Notes: generated from the letters alone by a model not told the origin. A DNA stretch of 64,000 bases from Xanthobacteraceae bacterium 501b (GCA_000378025.1 KB899087.1:868001-932000); one strand, 5' to 3'. Counted from the first letter of the stretch, positions 38,139-47,870 are shown. A program made the numbers and translations.

Positions 38139-38741
38139 GTGGATCATCGTTCTCCGCGCACGTCGGAATTGCTCTCGGCGATCGTCACCGCCCATTCGGC
38201 GGAACGCATCGGCGTGGGCGAAATCGTGCATGCGCTGCGCAACCGCGCCTTCGGCCTGTCCATCCTGCTGCTCGGCCTGCCGAACTGCCTGCCGATGCCG
38301 CCCGGCCTGCCGGTCATCTGTGGCATCCTGCTCTGTCTTGTCGGCGGGCAGATGGTGGTGGGGCGCGACGAATTGTGGCTGCCGCGCTGGCTGGCCAACC
38401 GCACCATCTCGCGCGCGCTGTTGGAGAAGATCGTTAACGGCTCGCTCAAGCTGATCCGCCGCTTCGAGGGCTATTCCCGCCCGCGCCTGCCCTATTTTTC
38501 CTCGCCCTCCGCCCGCTTCGTGCTGGGCGGGCTGGTGGTGGTGCTCGGCCTGCTGCTGCTACTGCCGATCCCGATCTTCGGCAATCTGCCGCCCGGCATC
38601 GCGGTGGTGATTCTCGGCCTCGGTCTGGTCGAGCGCGACGGCGTGTTCATTCTCGCCGGCGTGGTGGCGACGCTGGTCAGCTTCGGCGTCATGGGCCTGC
38701 TCAGCTGGCTGCTGTTCCAGGGTGCGCTGGCGGTGTTCTGA
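38139..38741 (+). CDS. exoD: ExoD family membrane protein
   Basis: This 200-residue protein fits ExoD, first described in Sinorhizobium for exopolysaccharide synthesis and alkali tolerance. Motifs include IVHALRNRAFGLSILLLGLP, NCLPMPPGLPVICGILLCLV, and the C-terminal GNLPPGIAVVILGLGLVERD followed by GVFILAG. Four or so hydrophobic segments are visible. Translation begins at GTG. It follows usg by 122 bases. Confidence 0.88.
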   Translation: MDHRSPRTSELLSAIVTAHSAERIGVGEIVHALRNRAFGLSILLLGLPNCLPMPPGLPVICGILLCLVGGQMVVGRDELWLPRWLANRTISRALLEKIVNGSLKLIRRFEGYSRPRLPYFSSPSARFVLGGLVVVLGLLLLLPIPIFGNLPPGIAVVILGLGLVERDGVFILAGVVATLVSFGVMGLLSWLLFQGALAVF

Positions 38742-38841
38742 AACCGCCGGAAGAGTGAGGCTTCGCAAGTCCTTAGCGGATGCTGGACAGACTGCGTTGC
38801 CTCCACCTATTCCTTAACGGAATGAGGTGGGGAGAGTCGCC

Positions 38842-39825
38842 ATGGCGCGAAGCGGGCGGTCCGGGCTGATCGGTATAGGCCTTTATATTGCCGGCATGGG
38901 GGCCGTTCTGGCCGCCGACAATGCCTCGCCCGTCCTGCCCGAGCAGCTGCTGCTGGCGACGCCCGGCGAGGAGGTCATCCTCAAGGCCGGCTTCGGCTAC
39001 ACGTGGATCACTGCCAACGAATATGTCTATGAGGACGGCAATCGGATCAGCCGGCTGATCTGGGAGAGCCAGGCGCCCGTCGTAACCGCGGCGCTGAAGG
39101 TCGAGCTGGTCGAGAACGTGGTGTTCTCGGCCAATGGCAAGCTGGGCTTCTCCGGCAGTAGCCATATGCGCGACTTCGATTGGGTCGGCTCCTATGTCCG
39201 CAGCTATGCGGCGCAAGACTGGACCCACTATTCCACCCACCCCTCCACTTCGCTCGACCATTATGTCGACATCGACGCGGCGCTGGGGCGGCGGTTCACC
39301 CTGGGCGAGGGGAGGTTGCTCACCCTGCAGGCCGGGTTCAAATACACCGACATTAAATGGACCGCGAATGACGGCCCTTATCTCTACAGCCGCAACGGCT
39401 TCCGCGATACCGCCAAGCTCGACTACACCTCCCTGCCGGCCATTGACTACCAGCAGCGCTATGCGGGTCTCTTCGTCGGGGCCGAGACCGAGCTACGCCA
39501 CGAGGCGTGGACGCTGACCGCTCTGGTGAAGGGCGGCGTGACCTTCTCCGCCAACGACACCGATCACCATTACTTCCGCCAGCTGCGCTTCGAGGACGAT
39601 ATCGGCACCTTGCCCTTCCTCACCGTTGGGGCGCGGGCGGATTATGCGCTGAGTGCCAGCGCCGGGTTTTATCTCGGGGTGGAGCTCGACACCTATTTCC
39701 GCGGCACCGGCGATGCGACCATGTATGACAATGCGATCGGCGAACTGTTGGATGTGTTCAAGGACGGTTCCGGCATGGATTTCCAGGCGACCACTGTCTC
39801 GGCCGGGTTCCGGCTGGCGTTCTGA
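38842..39825 (+). CDS. Omptin-family outer-membrane protease
   Basis: This 327-residue protein has a signal peptide (GLIGIGLYIAGMGAVLAA) and a ten-stranded barrel like OmpT and Pla. The catalytic pairs appear intact: Asp111/Asp113 in MRDFDWVGSY correspond to OmpT Asp83/Asp85, and Asp241/His243 in SANDTDHHYF to Asp210/His212. The C-terminus ends VSAGFRLAF, a typical barrel end. Omptins cleave between basic residues and need lipopolysaccharide. The ATG at MARSGRSG follows a ggggag site and is preferred to the upstream GTG. Confidence 0.88.
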   Translation: MARSGRSGLIGIGLYIAGMGAVLAADNASPVLPEQLLLATPGEEVILKAGFGYTWITANEYVYEDGNRISRLIWESQAPVVTAALKVELVENVVFSANGKLGFSGSSHMRDFDWVGSYVRSYAAQDWTHYSTHPSTSLDHYVDIDAALGRRFTLGEGRLLTLQAGFKYTDIKWTANDGPYLYSRNGFRDTAKLDYTSLPAIDYQQRYAGLFVGAETELRHEAWTLTALVKGGVTFSANDTDHHYFRQLRFEDDIGTLPFLTVGARADYALSASAGFYLGVELDTYFRGTGDATMYDNAIGELLDVFKDGSGMDFQATTVSAGFRLAF

Positions 39826-39833
39826 GCCCCTCG

Positions 39834-40580
39834 TCACCCCCGCCCGACAAAGGGCGCGCTGCTGGCCATGATGGTCATGGTGAGGATGTTGGCGTCGAGC
39901 GGCAGGCTGGCCATGTGGGCCACCGCGCGGCCGGCATGGCCGGCATTGAAGGTCGGCTCGACCATGATCTGGCCATTGGGCTGCAGCACGCCGGTCTTCA
40001 TCTTCGCCGTCATGTCGGTTTCGGCATTGCCGATGTCGATCTGGCCGCAGGCAATGTTGTGGGCCCGCCCTTCCAGCGCCACCTGCTTGGTGAGACCGGT
40101 GACGGCGTGCTTGGTCGCGGTATAGGGGCCGGTCAGCGGGCGCGGCGCATGTGCCGAGATCGAGCCGTTATTGATGATGCGCCCGCCCTTCGGGTCCTGC
40201 GCCTTCATCAGCCGCATGGCGTGCTGGATGCACAGGAACACGCCGGTGAGGTTCACATTCACCACATGCTGCCAGTCAGCCAGCGGGATATCCTCGATCG
40301 GCGTGGCGGGCGACCAGCCGCCGGCATTGTTGAACAGCACGTCGAGCCGGCCGAAACGCTGCTGCACCGCCGCGAACAGTGCCGCCACCGAGGCGGGGTC
40401 CGACACGTCGGCGGTGATGGCGTGGCTCTTTCCGCCCATCGCGGCGGCGACCGCCTCCAGCGGCTCGGCCCGGCGCCCGGTGAGCACCACGGTAAAGCCG
40501 GCCTCATGGAGGGCGAGCGCGGCGGCCTTGCCGATGCCGGTGCCGGCGCCGGTGACGAGGGCGATGCGGGGGGCGTTCAT
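39834..40580 (-). CDS. Short-chain dehydrogenase/reductase
   Basis: This 248-residue classical SDR has the NAD(P) motif [14 protein letters not shown], the NNAGG motif, and the catalytic Tyr-Lys pair in [15 protein letters not shown] with a Ser upstream (NNGSISAH). Substrate is not predictable. It stands alone on the minus strand, tail to tail with the omptin gene. Confidence 0.92.
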   Translation of the reverse strand: MNAPRIALVTGAGTGIGKAAALALHEAGFTVVLTGRRAEPLEAVAAAMGGKSHAITADVSDPASVAALFAAVQQRFGRLDVLFNNAGGWSPATPIEDIPLADWQHVVNVNLTGVFLCIQHAMRLMKAQDPKGGRIINNGSISAHAPRPLTGPYTATKHAVTGLTKQVALEGRAHNIACGQIDIGNAETDMTAKMKTGVLQPNGQIMVEPTFNAGHAGRAVAHMASLPLDANILTMTIMASSAPFVGRG

Positions 40581-40750
40581 GCGGAATCTCCCAATGAGCG
40601 CGCCGTCGGCCGACGCTCAGGCCTGTGTGCGGATGCCCGGCCGGGGACGGGGGCATCATCCTGTCAAGGTTTCGGGCGCGACAAGGAACCCAACAGCAAT
40701 TTCGGCGTTATCAAGGCGAACCCCACGTCTTGCAAACCGGAGGGCAAATC

Positions 40751-40819
40751 ATGCCTATTCTGCTCTGGCTTATCGGTATCCCGATTCCGATTATTCTTTT
40801 GATCTGGCTTCTCACCTGA
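40751..40819 (+). CDS. 22-residue hydrophobic membrane peptide
   Basis: The peptide is MPILLWLIGIPIPIILLIWL plus LT. A strong ggaggg site lies 6 bases before the ATG, and a terminator follows about 45 bases downstream, so it is a plausible microprotein with its own transcription unit. Similar very short MPILLWL-type peptides are, to my recollection, annotated as hypothetical proteins in other Alphaproteobacteria. The two prolines in the middle suggest a kinked membrane helix. Function is unknown. Confidence 0.65.
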   Translation: MPILLWLIGIPIPIILLIWLLT

Positions 40820-40862
40820 CGGGTGAAGACGCTTGTCACCTGCCGTTAAACGCAGGTTTTAC

Positions 40863-40902
40863 AAAATGGGTCGTCCGTAATCGTATGCGGGCGGCCCATT
40901 TT
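40863..40902. terminator. Bidirectional hairpin terminator
   Basis: Arms aaaatgggtcgtccg and cgggcggcccatttt (two imperfect pairs) flank a 10-base loop. The end tttt run serves the small peptide gene, and the aaaa run serves the convergent Anbu gene. Confidence 0.75.
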
Positions 40903-40918
40903 GCTGTCAAACGCGCCT

Positions 40919-41659
40919 TCAGCGCCCATAGGGCGGGCGCGGGATCGAGGTGTGGGCGGCCCGCAGCGCCGCCGACCAGCGCTCGCGCAGATCGTGGAAA
41001 TAGGGCTCGCCCGGCTCGATGCGGTAATTCAGCTCGGCCTGCCCGCCATCGCGGCGCGCCACCAGAATGTCGATCGGCATGCCGACGCCGAGATTCGAGC
41101 GCATGGTCGAATCCATCGAGATCAGGCCGGATTTCAACCCGTCATAGAGATCGGTGTCGAAGGTGATGGAGCGGTCCAGCACCGGCTTGCCATATTTGTG
41201 CTCGCCGATCTGCAGAAACGGCGTGTCGCTTGTGCATTCGATGAAATTGCCGGCGGCGTAGATCATGAACAGCCGCATGCGCCCGCCATTCACCTGCCCG
41301 CCAAACAGGAACGAGACGTCGAAGCGCAGATCCGCTTCCTTCAGCGCCGCGCCGTAGAGGTCATAGACATGGCGCACCGCCCGCCCGACCAGCTGGGTGG
41401 CGCGGAACATGCTGCTGCAGGTCGAGAGCGTCTCCTTGGCCCCGGTCTCCGGGTTCTCCAGCCCCTCCTGCAGCGTGCTGATCACCGCCTGCGAGATCGA
41501 CAGATTGCCGGCGGTGGACAGCGCCAGCACATGGCGGCCCGGCTCCTCGAACACATGGAGCTTGCGGAAGGTCGAGACGTTGTCGAGGCCGGCATTGGTC
41601 CTCGTATCGGCGATCATGACGAGGCCGTCACGCACCAGAATGCCGCAACAATAGGTCAT
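40919..41659 (-). CDS. Anbu proteasome-like peptidase
   Basis: This 246-residue Ntn-hydrolase is an Anbu (ancestral beta subunit) protein. The N-terminal Thr2 nucleophile lies in MTYCCGILV, and IADTRTNAGLDNVSTFRKLH and LALSTAGNLSISQAVISTLQ are typical. Anbu proteins form helical or ring-like assemblies distinct from HslV and the 20S proteasome. It ends an operon with transglutaminase, alpha-E and ATP-grasp genes, a known association thought to make or process a peptide. The ATG is the one that places Thr at position 2. Confidence 0.93.
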   Translation of the reverse strand: MTYCCGILVRDGLVMIADTRTNAGLDNVSTFRKLHVFEEPGRHVLALSTAGNLSISQAVISTLQEGLENPETGAKETLSTCSSMFRATQLVGRAVRHVYDLYGAALKEADLRFDVSFLFGGQVNGGRMRLFMIYAAGNFIECTSDTPFLQIGEHKYGKPVLDRSITFDTDLYDGLKSGLISMDSTMRSNLGVGMPIDILVARRDGGQAELNYRIEPGEPYFHDLRERWSAALRAAHTSIPRPPYGR

Positions 41660-41814
41660 GAAAGGCACTTCCCCCATCCGCGCCGGCGCCAGACGGCGCC
41701 GCCCCGCGCCCTTATACCGGGCCGCTTTCCTGAGGGGCAACCTCAGCGATGCACGTTAGGCCCCAAACGCTCGGCCTTGGAGCTTCAGGCTTGGGGAGCT
41801 TCATCCCTGGAGCC

Positions 41815-42654
41815 TCAGCCCTGAACCTGGCGGCTCGACTGGTCGACCTTGAGGGCGACGGTGAGGTTTTCATCGCCGCCGCCATAGCGATTGCCCCGCA
41901 CCGGGGCCGCGCCGAGATAGTCGAGCCCGACGGCGAGCCGCACATAGGCCTCAGTCGGGCACTGGCCCTGCGCGGCATCGAAGCCGATCCAGCCCAGCCC
42001 CTCGACATAGGCTTCCGACCAGGCATGCCCGGCCTGATGGCCGGCGCGCTGCGCGACTTCGGCGCCGTCGCCGACGAGATAGCCGCTCACATAGCGCGCC
42101 GGAACGCCGATATGGCGGGCGCAGGTGGTGAATATATGCGCGAAGTCCTGGCACACGCCGCGCTTCGCTTTGAAGGCGGCGGCGGCGGTGGTGGAGACAT
42201 GGGTCGGGTCGTCGTCGAACTCCATCGCCGCAGTGATCGCGTCCATCAGCGCGTGCAGGCGGGCGATTCGGTCGCCGCTGGCGGCCTGCGCCGAGGCGTG
42301 CGCGAAGGCGATCAGCTCGGCATCGGCGGTGGTAAGGTCCGAGTTTCGCAGGAAGAAGGTCGGCGGAAAGCGCTCATTGATGCCGCGAATGACGCCGGCG
42401 GTGTCCTGCGTCTCGACCTCGCCCTCCACCAGCACGCGCAGCTCCCGGATCGGGCCGTCGAGCGCGAAAGTGTGGGTCAGATTGCCGAAGGCGTCCTGGT
42501 GGGCGCGCAGCTGGCAGCCTTCCGAGACGTCGATGCGCCAGGAGACGACATACTGGCCATCATGGTTGCGCGGCGTCAGGCGCAGGGTCTGGATCGCGCC
42601 ATTGGCCGGCGGATCATAGGTGTAGATGGTCGCGTGATTGACATGGATACGCAT
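41815..42654 (-). CDS. Transglutaminase-like protein of the Anbu operon
   Basis: This 279-residue protein begins with the N-terminal beta domain typical of bacterial transglutaminase-like proteins (MRIHVNHATIYTYDPPANGA). It then shows the catalytic Cys-His-Asp set in RGVCQDFAHIFTTCARHIGV, AGHAWSEAYVEGLGWIGFDA and the following Asp. It may act as a peptidase or amide-forming enzyme on the product of the operon. The alpha-E gene ends 13 bases upstream of its start. Confidence 0.92.
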   Translation of the reverse strand: MRIHVNHATIYTYDPPANGAIQTLRLTPRNHDGQYVVSWRIDVSEGCQLRAHQDAFGNLTHTFALDGPIRELRVLVEGEVETQDTAGVIRGINERFPPTFFLRNSDLTTADAELIAFAHASAQAASGDRIARLHALMDAITAAMEFDDDPTHVSTTAAAAFKAKRGVCQDFAHIFTTCARHIGVPARYVSGYLVGDGAEVAQRAGHQAGHAWSEAYVEGLGWIGFDAAQGQCPTEAYVRLAVGLDYLGAAPVRGNRYGGGDENLTVALKVDQSSRQVQG

Positions 42655-42667
42655 GACGCAGGCCGGT

Positions 42668-43612
42668 TCAGAGCAGGTACTGCTCGTTGACGATGGAGCC
42701 GAGGCGGTTGTTCTCGGTCACGAAAGTATCGATGTATTCGTGCAGTCCGGTCTGGAAAATGTCCTCCATGCGGCTGTTGCCGAGCCGGGTCAGGGTCGAG
42801 CGCGCCAGCCTCTGCGAGCCGCCCTGGCGGCCGTAATAGGCGGCGATATCGTCGAGATAGCGCGTTATGTTCTGGTAGCAACTGGTCAGCGAGCGCGGCA
42901 TCTGCGCGTTGAGGATCAGCAAATCCGCCACCAGCCACGGCTTCACGCTCTCGCGGTAGACCCAGTGGAACGAGGTCAGCGCCGACACCGAGCGCAGGAT
43001 CGAGGCCCATTGGAAGTAGTCGAGCGGCCCGCCAATGTGCTCTGAATCCGGCAGCAGCACATGGTATTTCACGTCGAGAATGCGGGCGGTGTTGTCGGCG
43101 CGCTCGACATACATGCCCACGCGCGAGAACCAGAAGGCGTCGTTGCGCAGCATGGTGCGGTAGGCGGCGCCGTCGAAGCGCAGCGAGGTTTCCTTGACGA
43201 AGGCCATGAAGCGCGCCAACTCCTCGCGCGTCATGTTTTTGGTGGAATAGCGCTTCAGCTCCAGCCAGGAGGAGTTGATCGTCTCCCACATCTCCATGGT
43301 CAGCGCGGTGCGGACCGAGCGGGCATTGGTGCGGGCGATCTCGAAGCAGTTGCGGATCGAGGACGGGTTTTCCGGCGAGAAGGCCAGAAAGGTGATGACG
43401 TTCTGCTCGCTGATGTCGTCGCCATACACCGCCTTGAACTGCTCGGCGCAGCCGGCGGTGAGCAGGGCGGAGCGCCACTCATTGGTGGAGCCGCCATAGG
43501 CCGCCGGCAACTGGGCGAGACGCTGCGTCACATCGAGGATGCGGGCGAGGCAGTCCGCCCGCTCCATGTAGCGGGACAGCCAGTAGAGATTGTCGGCAGT
43601 ACGAGAGAGCAT
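42668..43612 (-). CDS. Alpha-E domain protein
   Basis: This 314-residue all-helical protein has the family start MLSRTADNLYWLSRYMERAD and repeats FSRVGMYVERADNTARILDV. Alpha-E proteins have conserved glutamates and co-occur with circularly permuted ATP-grasp proteins and transglutaminases. Their role may be in peptide-bond formation, but no activity is firmly assigned to my knowledge. In this operon a LysE exporter gene separates it from the ATP-grasp gene. Confidence 0.92.
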   Translation of the reverse strand: MLSRTADNLYWLSRYMERADCLARILDVTQRLAQLPAAYGGSTNEWRSALLTAGCAEQFKAVYGDDISEQNVITFLAFSPENPSSIRNCFEIARTNARSVRTALTMEMWETINSSWLELKRYSTKNMTREELARFMAFVKETSLRFDGAAYRTMLRNDAFWFSRVGMYVERADNTARILDVKYHVLLPDSEHIGGPLDYFQWASILRSVSALTSFHWVYRESVKPWLVADLLILNAQMPRSLTSCYQNITRYLDDIAAYYGRQGGSQRLARSTLTRLGNSRMEDIFQTGLHEYIDTFVTENNRLGSIVNEQYLL

Positions 43613-43624
43613 GGGACCCGCGTT

Positions 43625-44248
43625 CTATTTGGCGTTGCGCCAGGCGAGCGTGGCGACGCCCGCCGCGATCAGCAGCGAACCGCCGACCCGGTTGATGATA
43701 GCGACCATGCGCGTGTTCTGCACCGCCCCGCGCAGGCGACCGGCGAGCAGCGCGTAGCCGAAGGCATTGGCGGCGGCGAGGACGAGGAAGGTCGCCTCGA
43801 AAATCGCCAGCTGGGTGAGGAAGTCCCGCCCCGGATCGAGAAATTGGGGCAGGAACGCCACGAAAAAAGTGATGCTCTTCGGGTTCAGCGCCGTGACCAC
43901 CCAGGCATGCGCGATCATCGCCCAGGCCGAGCCCGCCGGGCGGGCCTCGCCGAAGCTGGCCGTACCGCCGGCCCGCCAGAGCTTGATGCCGAGCCAGATC
44001 AGATAGGCGGCGCCAACCCATTTCAGCGCGGTGAACAGCGTCGCCGAGGTGGCGAGCAGGGCGCCGAGGCCGAGCATGGACAGCGTCATGGCGGTGAAGT
44101 CGCCCAGCGCCACGCCGAGCGCGACCGGGAACGCCACCTTGCGCCCCTGTCCGAGCGCATAGGAGACGACGAGCAGAATGGTCGGGCCGGGGATCACCAG
44201 CAGGACCGCCGAGGCGGCGATGAAGGCCAGCCATGTTTCAATCGACAT
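43625..44248 (-). CDS. LysE/RhtB family exporter inside the Anbu operon
   Basis: This 207-residue membrane protein has the LysE signature (AVLLVIPGPTILLVVSYALG, and VTALNPKSITFFVAFLPQF) and six hydrophobic segments. It lies 12 bases upstream of the alpha-E gene, in the same direction, so it is probably co-transcribed. This position is not part of the standard Anbu operon. It may export an amino acid or peptide made by the operon, or it may be a chance insertion. The shared direction and short spacing are the only support. Confidence 0.88.
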   Translation of the reverse strand: MSIETWLAFIAASAVLLVIPGPTILLVVSYALGQGRKVAFPVALGVALGDFTAMTLSMLGLGALLATSATLFTALKWVGAAYLIWLGIKLWRAGGTASFGEARPAGSAWAMIAHAWVVTALNPKSITFFVAFLPQFLDPGRDFLTQLAIFEATFLVLAAANAFGYALLAGRLRGAVQNTRMVAIINRVGGSLLIAAGVATLAWRNAK

Positions 44249-44281
44249 CTGCGCTCCCCCTCATTGCATTCCAGAGAGCAC

Positions 44282-44377
44282 CGTCATCCTGAGGTGCGAG
44301 CGAAGCGAGCCTCGAAGGATGCTCATCTGGGGCGATATCCCTCAAAGCCCGGCTGCGCCGGGCACCTCAGGATGACG
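44282..44377. repeat. Dispersed intergenic repeat with 16-bp perfect arms
   Basis: Arms cgtcatcctgaggtgc and its exact complement lie at the ends of a 96-base element. Inside are the phrase cgagcgaagcgagcctcgaaggatg and the hairpin gcccggc-tgc-gccgggc. This repeat style is widespread between genes in Hyphomicrobiales. It lies between the LysE and ATP-grasp genes and may attenuate or stabilise the transcript. Confidence 0.8.
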
Positions 44378-44406
44378 TGGTGTTTTCCGTCCCTAGAACG
44401 CCGAAC

Positions 44407-45828
44407 TCAGTTCTCCTCCAGCACCCAGGTGTCCTTGGTCCCGCCGCCCTGGCTGGAATTGACCACCAGCGAGCCGGCCTCCAGCGCCACGCGGGTCAGC
44501 CCGCCTGGCACGATGCGCACCTTGTCGGCGCCGGTCAGCACGAAGGGGCGCAGATCGACATGGCGCGGGGCGATGCCTTCCTCGACGAAGGTCGGGCAGG
44601 TCGACAGCGCCAGCGTCGGCTGGGCGATGAAATTGTTTGGGTCCTGCTTCAGCTTGGCGCGGAACAGCTCGATCTGCGCCTTGTCGGCGCGCGGGCCGAT
44701 CAGCATGCCGTAGCCGCCCGAGCCATGCACTTCCTTCACCACCAGCTCGTTGAGATGGTCGAGCACATATTTCAGGTGGTCCGGCTCGCGGCAGCGCCAG
44801 GTCGGCACGTTCTTCAGCAGCGGCTCCTCGCCGAGATAGAAGCGGATGATGTCAGGCATATAGCTGTAGACCGCCTTGTCGTCGGCGACGCCGGTGCCGA
44901 CCGCATTGGTCAGCGTGACGTTGCCGGCATTATAGGCGCTCATCAGCCCCGGCACGCCCAGCGCGCTGTCGGGACGGAAGGTGAGCGGATCGATGAAATC
45001 ATCATCGAGCCGGCGGTAGATGACATCGACCCGGCGCGGCCCCTCGGTGGTGCGCATGTAGACGATGTCGTTGCGCACGAACAGGTCGCGGCCTTCCACC
45101 AGTTCTACGCCCAGCTTGTCGGCGAGGAAGGAGTGCTCGTAATAGGCCGAATTATAGATGCCCGGCGTCAGCACAACGACCGCCGGGTCGCTGTTGGAGG
45201 TGCCCGGCGCCAGCGATTTCAGCGTCGCCAGCAATTCGTCGGTGTAGTTTTCCACCGGCGCGACGCGGTTGTCGGCGAACAGCTCCGGGAAGAGCCGCAT
45301 CATGATCTCGCGGTTCTCCAGCATGTAGGAGACGCCGGAAGGGGTGCGCGCATTGTCCTCCAGCACATAGAACGTGTCGGCGTCGACACGCACCACGTCG
45401 ATGCCGGCGATGTGCACATATAGGTCGTGCGGCACCTTCTGGCCGTTCATTTCAGGCCGGAAGGCGGGGTTCTGGTAGACGAGGTCCTCCGGCACCACGC
45501 CGGCCTTGAGGATCTCGCGCCGGGAATAAATGTCCTTGAGGTACAGGTTCAGCGCCTTGGTGCGCTGTTCCAGCCCCAGCGACAGCCGGCGCCATTCGGT
45601 GCCGGTGAGGATGCGCGGGATGATGTCGAAGGGGATCAGGCGCTCCTGGGCATCGCTCTCGCCATAGACGGCGAAGGTGATGCCGATGCGCCGGAATATG
45701 AACTCGGCCTCCCGCCGGCGATAGTCCAGCACGTCGGGCGGCACATTGCTCAACCAGCGGGAGAGCGCGGCGTAAGCGGGCCGGATCGAACCGTCCGCAT
45801 TGGTCATTTCGTCGAAGGCGACGCTCAT
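44407..45828 (-). CDS. Circularly permuted type 2 ATP-grasp protein of the Anbu operon
   Basis: This 473-residue protein has the DUF404/407-type ATP-grasp pattern: DIIPRILTGTEWRRLSLGLE, then QRTKALNLYLKDIY, the VLEDNARTPSGVSYML loop, NAVGTGVADDKAVYSYMPDI, and LVVKEVHGSGGYGMLIGPRA, which carries the glycine-rich ATP loop. These enzymes are thought to make amide bonds with ATP. It heads the Anbu operon; the intergenic repeat and LysE gene follow. The ATG at MSVAFDEM is chosen over an upstream TTG. Confidence 0.93.
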   Translation of the reverse strand: MSVAFDEMTNADGSIRPAYAALSRWLSNVPPDVLDYRRREAEFIFRRIGITFAVYGESDAQERLIPFDIIPRILTGTEWRRLSLGLEQRTKALNLYLKDIYSRREILKAGVVPEDLVYQNPAFRPEMNGQKVPHDLYVHIAGIDVVRVDADTFYVLEDNARTPSGVSYMLENREIMMRLFPELFADNRVAPVENYTDELLATLKSLAPGTSNSDPAVVVLTPGIYNSAYYEHSFLADKLGVELVEGRDLFVRNDIVYMRTTEGPRRVDVIYRRLDDDFIDPLTFRPDSALGVPGLMSAYNAGNVTLTNAVGTGVADDKAVYSYMPDIIRFYLGEEPLLKNVPTWRCREPDHLKYVLDHLNELVVKEVHGSGGYGMLIGPRADKAQIELFRAKLKQDPNNFIAQPTLALSTCPTFVEEGIAPRHVDLRPFVLTGADKVRIVPGGLTRVALEAGSLVVNSSQGGGTKDTWVLEEN

Positions 45829-46030
45829 TGCTGCAAATCTACTCCCCAACTCAGCCAAGTTAGCTACAAAGCTCGTGCCAGCGGAAGGGGAGGAACCCTT
45901 CCCGAGGCGATAATTGCGGGATTGCGCACCGATTGCCCGTTTTCAGGGCATCGTGCCCTCGCCTGCGGCGACAAGTGCGGTGAATTGCGGCGGATGGCGG
46001 CGTCGTCATCCCGGTGTGGGGGAGAATCGA

Positions 46031-46777
46031 ATGGCGGATGCGGCAGTTTTGGTGACGGCGGCGGTGCTGGTCATCGGTGACGAGATTCTTTCCGGCCGCA
46101 CCAAGGACCGGAACATCGGCTATATCGCCGAATATCTCACCGCCATCGGCGTCGATGTGCGCGAGGTGCGGGTGGTGCCTGACATCGAGGACGAGATCGT
46201 CGGCGCGGTGAACGCGCTGCGCGCCCGCTATACCTATGTCTTCACGACAGGCGGCATCGGCCCCACCCATGACGACATCACGGCGGATTGCGTGGCGAAG
46301 GCGTTCGGGGTCGGCATCGACATCGACCCCCGCGCCCGCGCCATGCTGCTGGAGTACATCAAGCCGGAAGACCTCAACGAGGCGCGCCTGCGCATGGCCC
46401 GCATCCCGCACGGCGCCGATCTGGTGGAAAACCCGGTCTCCAAGGCGCCCGGCTTCTGGATCGGCAATGTCATCGTCATGGCCGGCGTGCCCACCATCAT
46501 GCAGGCCATGCTCGACCAGGTGGCGCCGAAGCTGCGCACCGGCATTCGCATGCTGTCGCAGACAGTGCGGGCGGATGCGCGCGAGGGCGATGTCGGCGGG
46601 CCGCTCGGCGCCATCGCCCGGGCCCATCCCGAGGTGAGCATCGGCAGCTATCCCTTCATGGCTGAGGATGGGCGGCCGAACACCAATCTCGTGGTGCGCG
46701 GCCGCGATCCGGAAAAGCTGGCGGCGGCGGTGGCGGAGGTCGAGGCCATGGTCGCGGCGCTGGCGGCGCGGCCGTGA
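46031..46777 (+). CDS. CinA/MoaB-like molybdopterin-binding domain protein
   Basis: This 248-residue protein matches the N-terminal (COG1058) half of competence/damage-inducible protein CinA: AAVLVIGDEILSGRTKDRNI, FTTGGIGPTHDDITADCVAK, and VIVMAGVPTIMQAM. It lacks the C-terminal nicotinamide-nucleotide amidase domain, so it may act only as an ADP-ribose/CoA pyrophosphatase or be uncharacterised. The ATG follows a ggggag site. It is divergent from the ATP-grasp gene. Confidence 0.9.
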   Translation: MADAAVLVTAAVLVIGDEILSGRTKDRNIGYIAEYLTAIGVDVREVRVVPDIEDEIVGAVNALRARYTYVFTTGGIGPTHDDITADCVAKAFGVGIDIDPRARAMLLEYIKPEDLNEARLRMARIPHGADLVENPVSKAPGFWIGNVIVMAGVPTIMQAMLDQVAPKLRTGIRMLSQTVRADAREGDVGGPLGAIARAHPEVSIGSYPFMAEDGRPNTNLVVRGRDPEKLAAAVAEVEAMVAALAARP

Positions 46778-46901
46778 ACCTGCCGGTCCGTTTTTCCCGT
46801 GCGAAGCCGGGAATTTCCGCCCGGCGGCACTGGAGAAGGCGCGGCGCTGCCGCTAATGATCGCGGCTGACGTTTCCGCCAGCCTTGCCGGGATTTCGCCT
46901 G

Positions 46902-47408
46902 ATGTCCGATGACCGCCAGAACAAGGCCTTTCCGGTCTCCTGGGATCAGTTCCACCGCGACGCGCGCGCCCTGGCGTGGCGCCTGGCCGGCGCCGGCCCG
47001 TTCGAGGGCATCGTCTGCATCACGCGCGGCGGGCTGGTGCCGGCGGCGATCGTGGCGCGCGAGCTCGGCCTGCGGATGATCGAGACGGTGTGCATCGCCA
47101 GCTATCACGACTACACCAAGCAGGGCGAGATGCAGGTGCTCAAGCCCATCGCCGAGGCGGTGACGGCCGTGGCGGGCGAGGGCGGCAAGGGTCTTCTGGT
47201 GATCGACGATCTGGTCGATACCGGCAAGACGGCGCGGCTGGTGCGCGATATGCTGCCCTCGGCGCATTTCGCCACCGTCTACGCCAAGCCGCTCGGCCGG
47301 CCGCTGATCGACACCTTCATCACCGAGGTGAGCCAGGATACGTGGATCTATTTCCCGTGGGACATGGGGCTGAGCTTCCAGCCGCCAATCCGCGACGGGG
47401 TAGCGTGA
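46902..47408 (+). CDS. gpt: Xanthine(-guanine) phosphoribosyltransferase
   Basis: This 168-residue purine salvage enzyme has the PRPP motif [20 protein letters not shown], the N-terminal [39 protein letters not shown], and the C-terminal WIYFPWDMG typical of XGPRT. It converts xanthine or guanine plus PRPP to the nucleotide. It probably forms a unit with the acidic protein gene that starts 9 bases later. Confidence 0.93.
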   Translation: MSDDRQNKAFPVSWDQFHRDARALAWRLAGAGPFEGIVCITRGGLVPAAIVARELGLRMIETVCIASYHDYTKQGEMQVLKPIAEAVTAVAGEGGKGLLVIDDLVDTGKTARLVRDMLPSAHFATVYAKPLGRPLIDTFITEVSQDTWIYFPWDMGLSFQPPIRDGVA

Positions 47409-47417
47409 GGACAGGAC

Positions 47418-47870
<453 letters not shown>

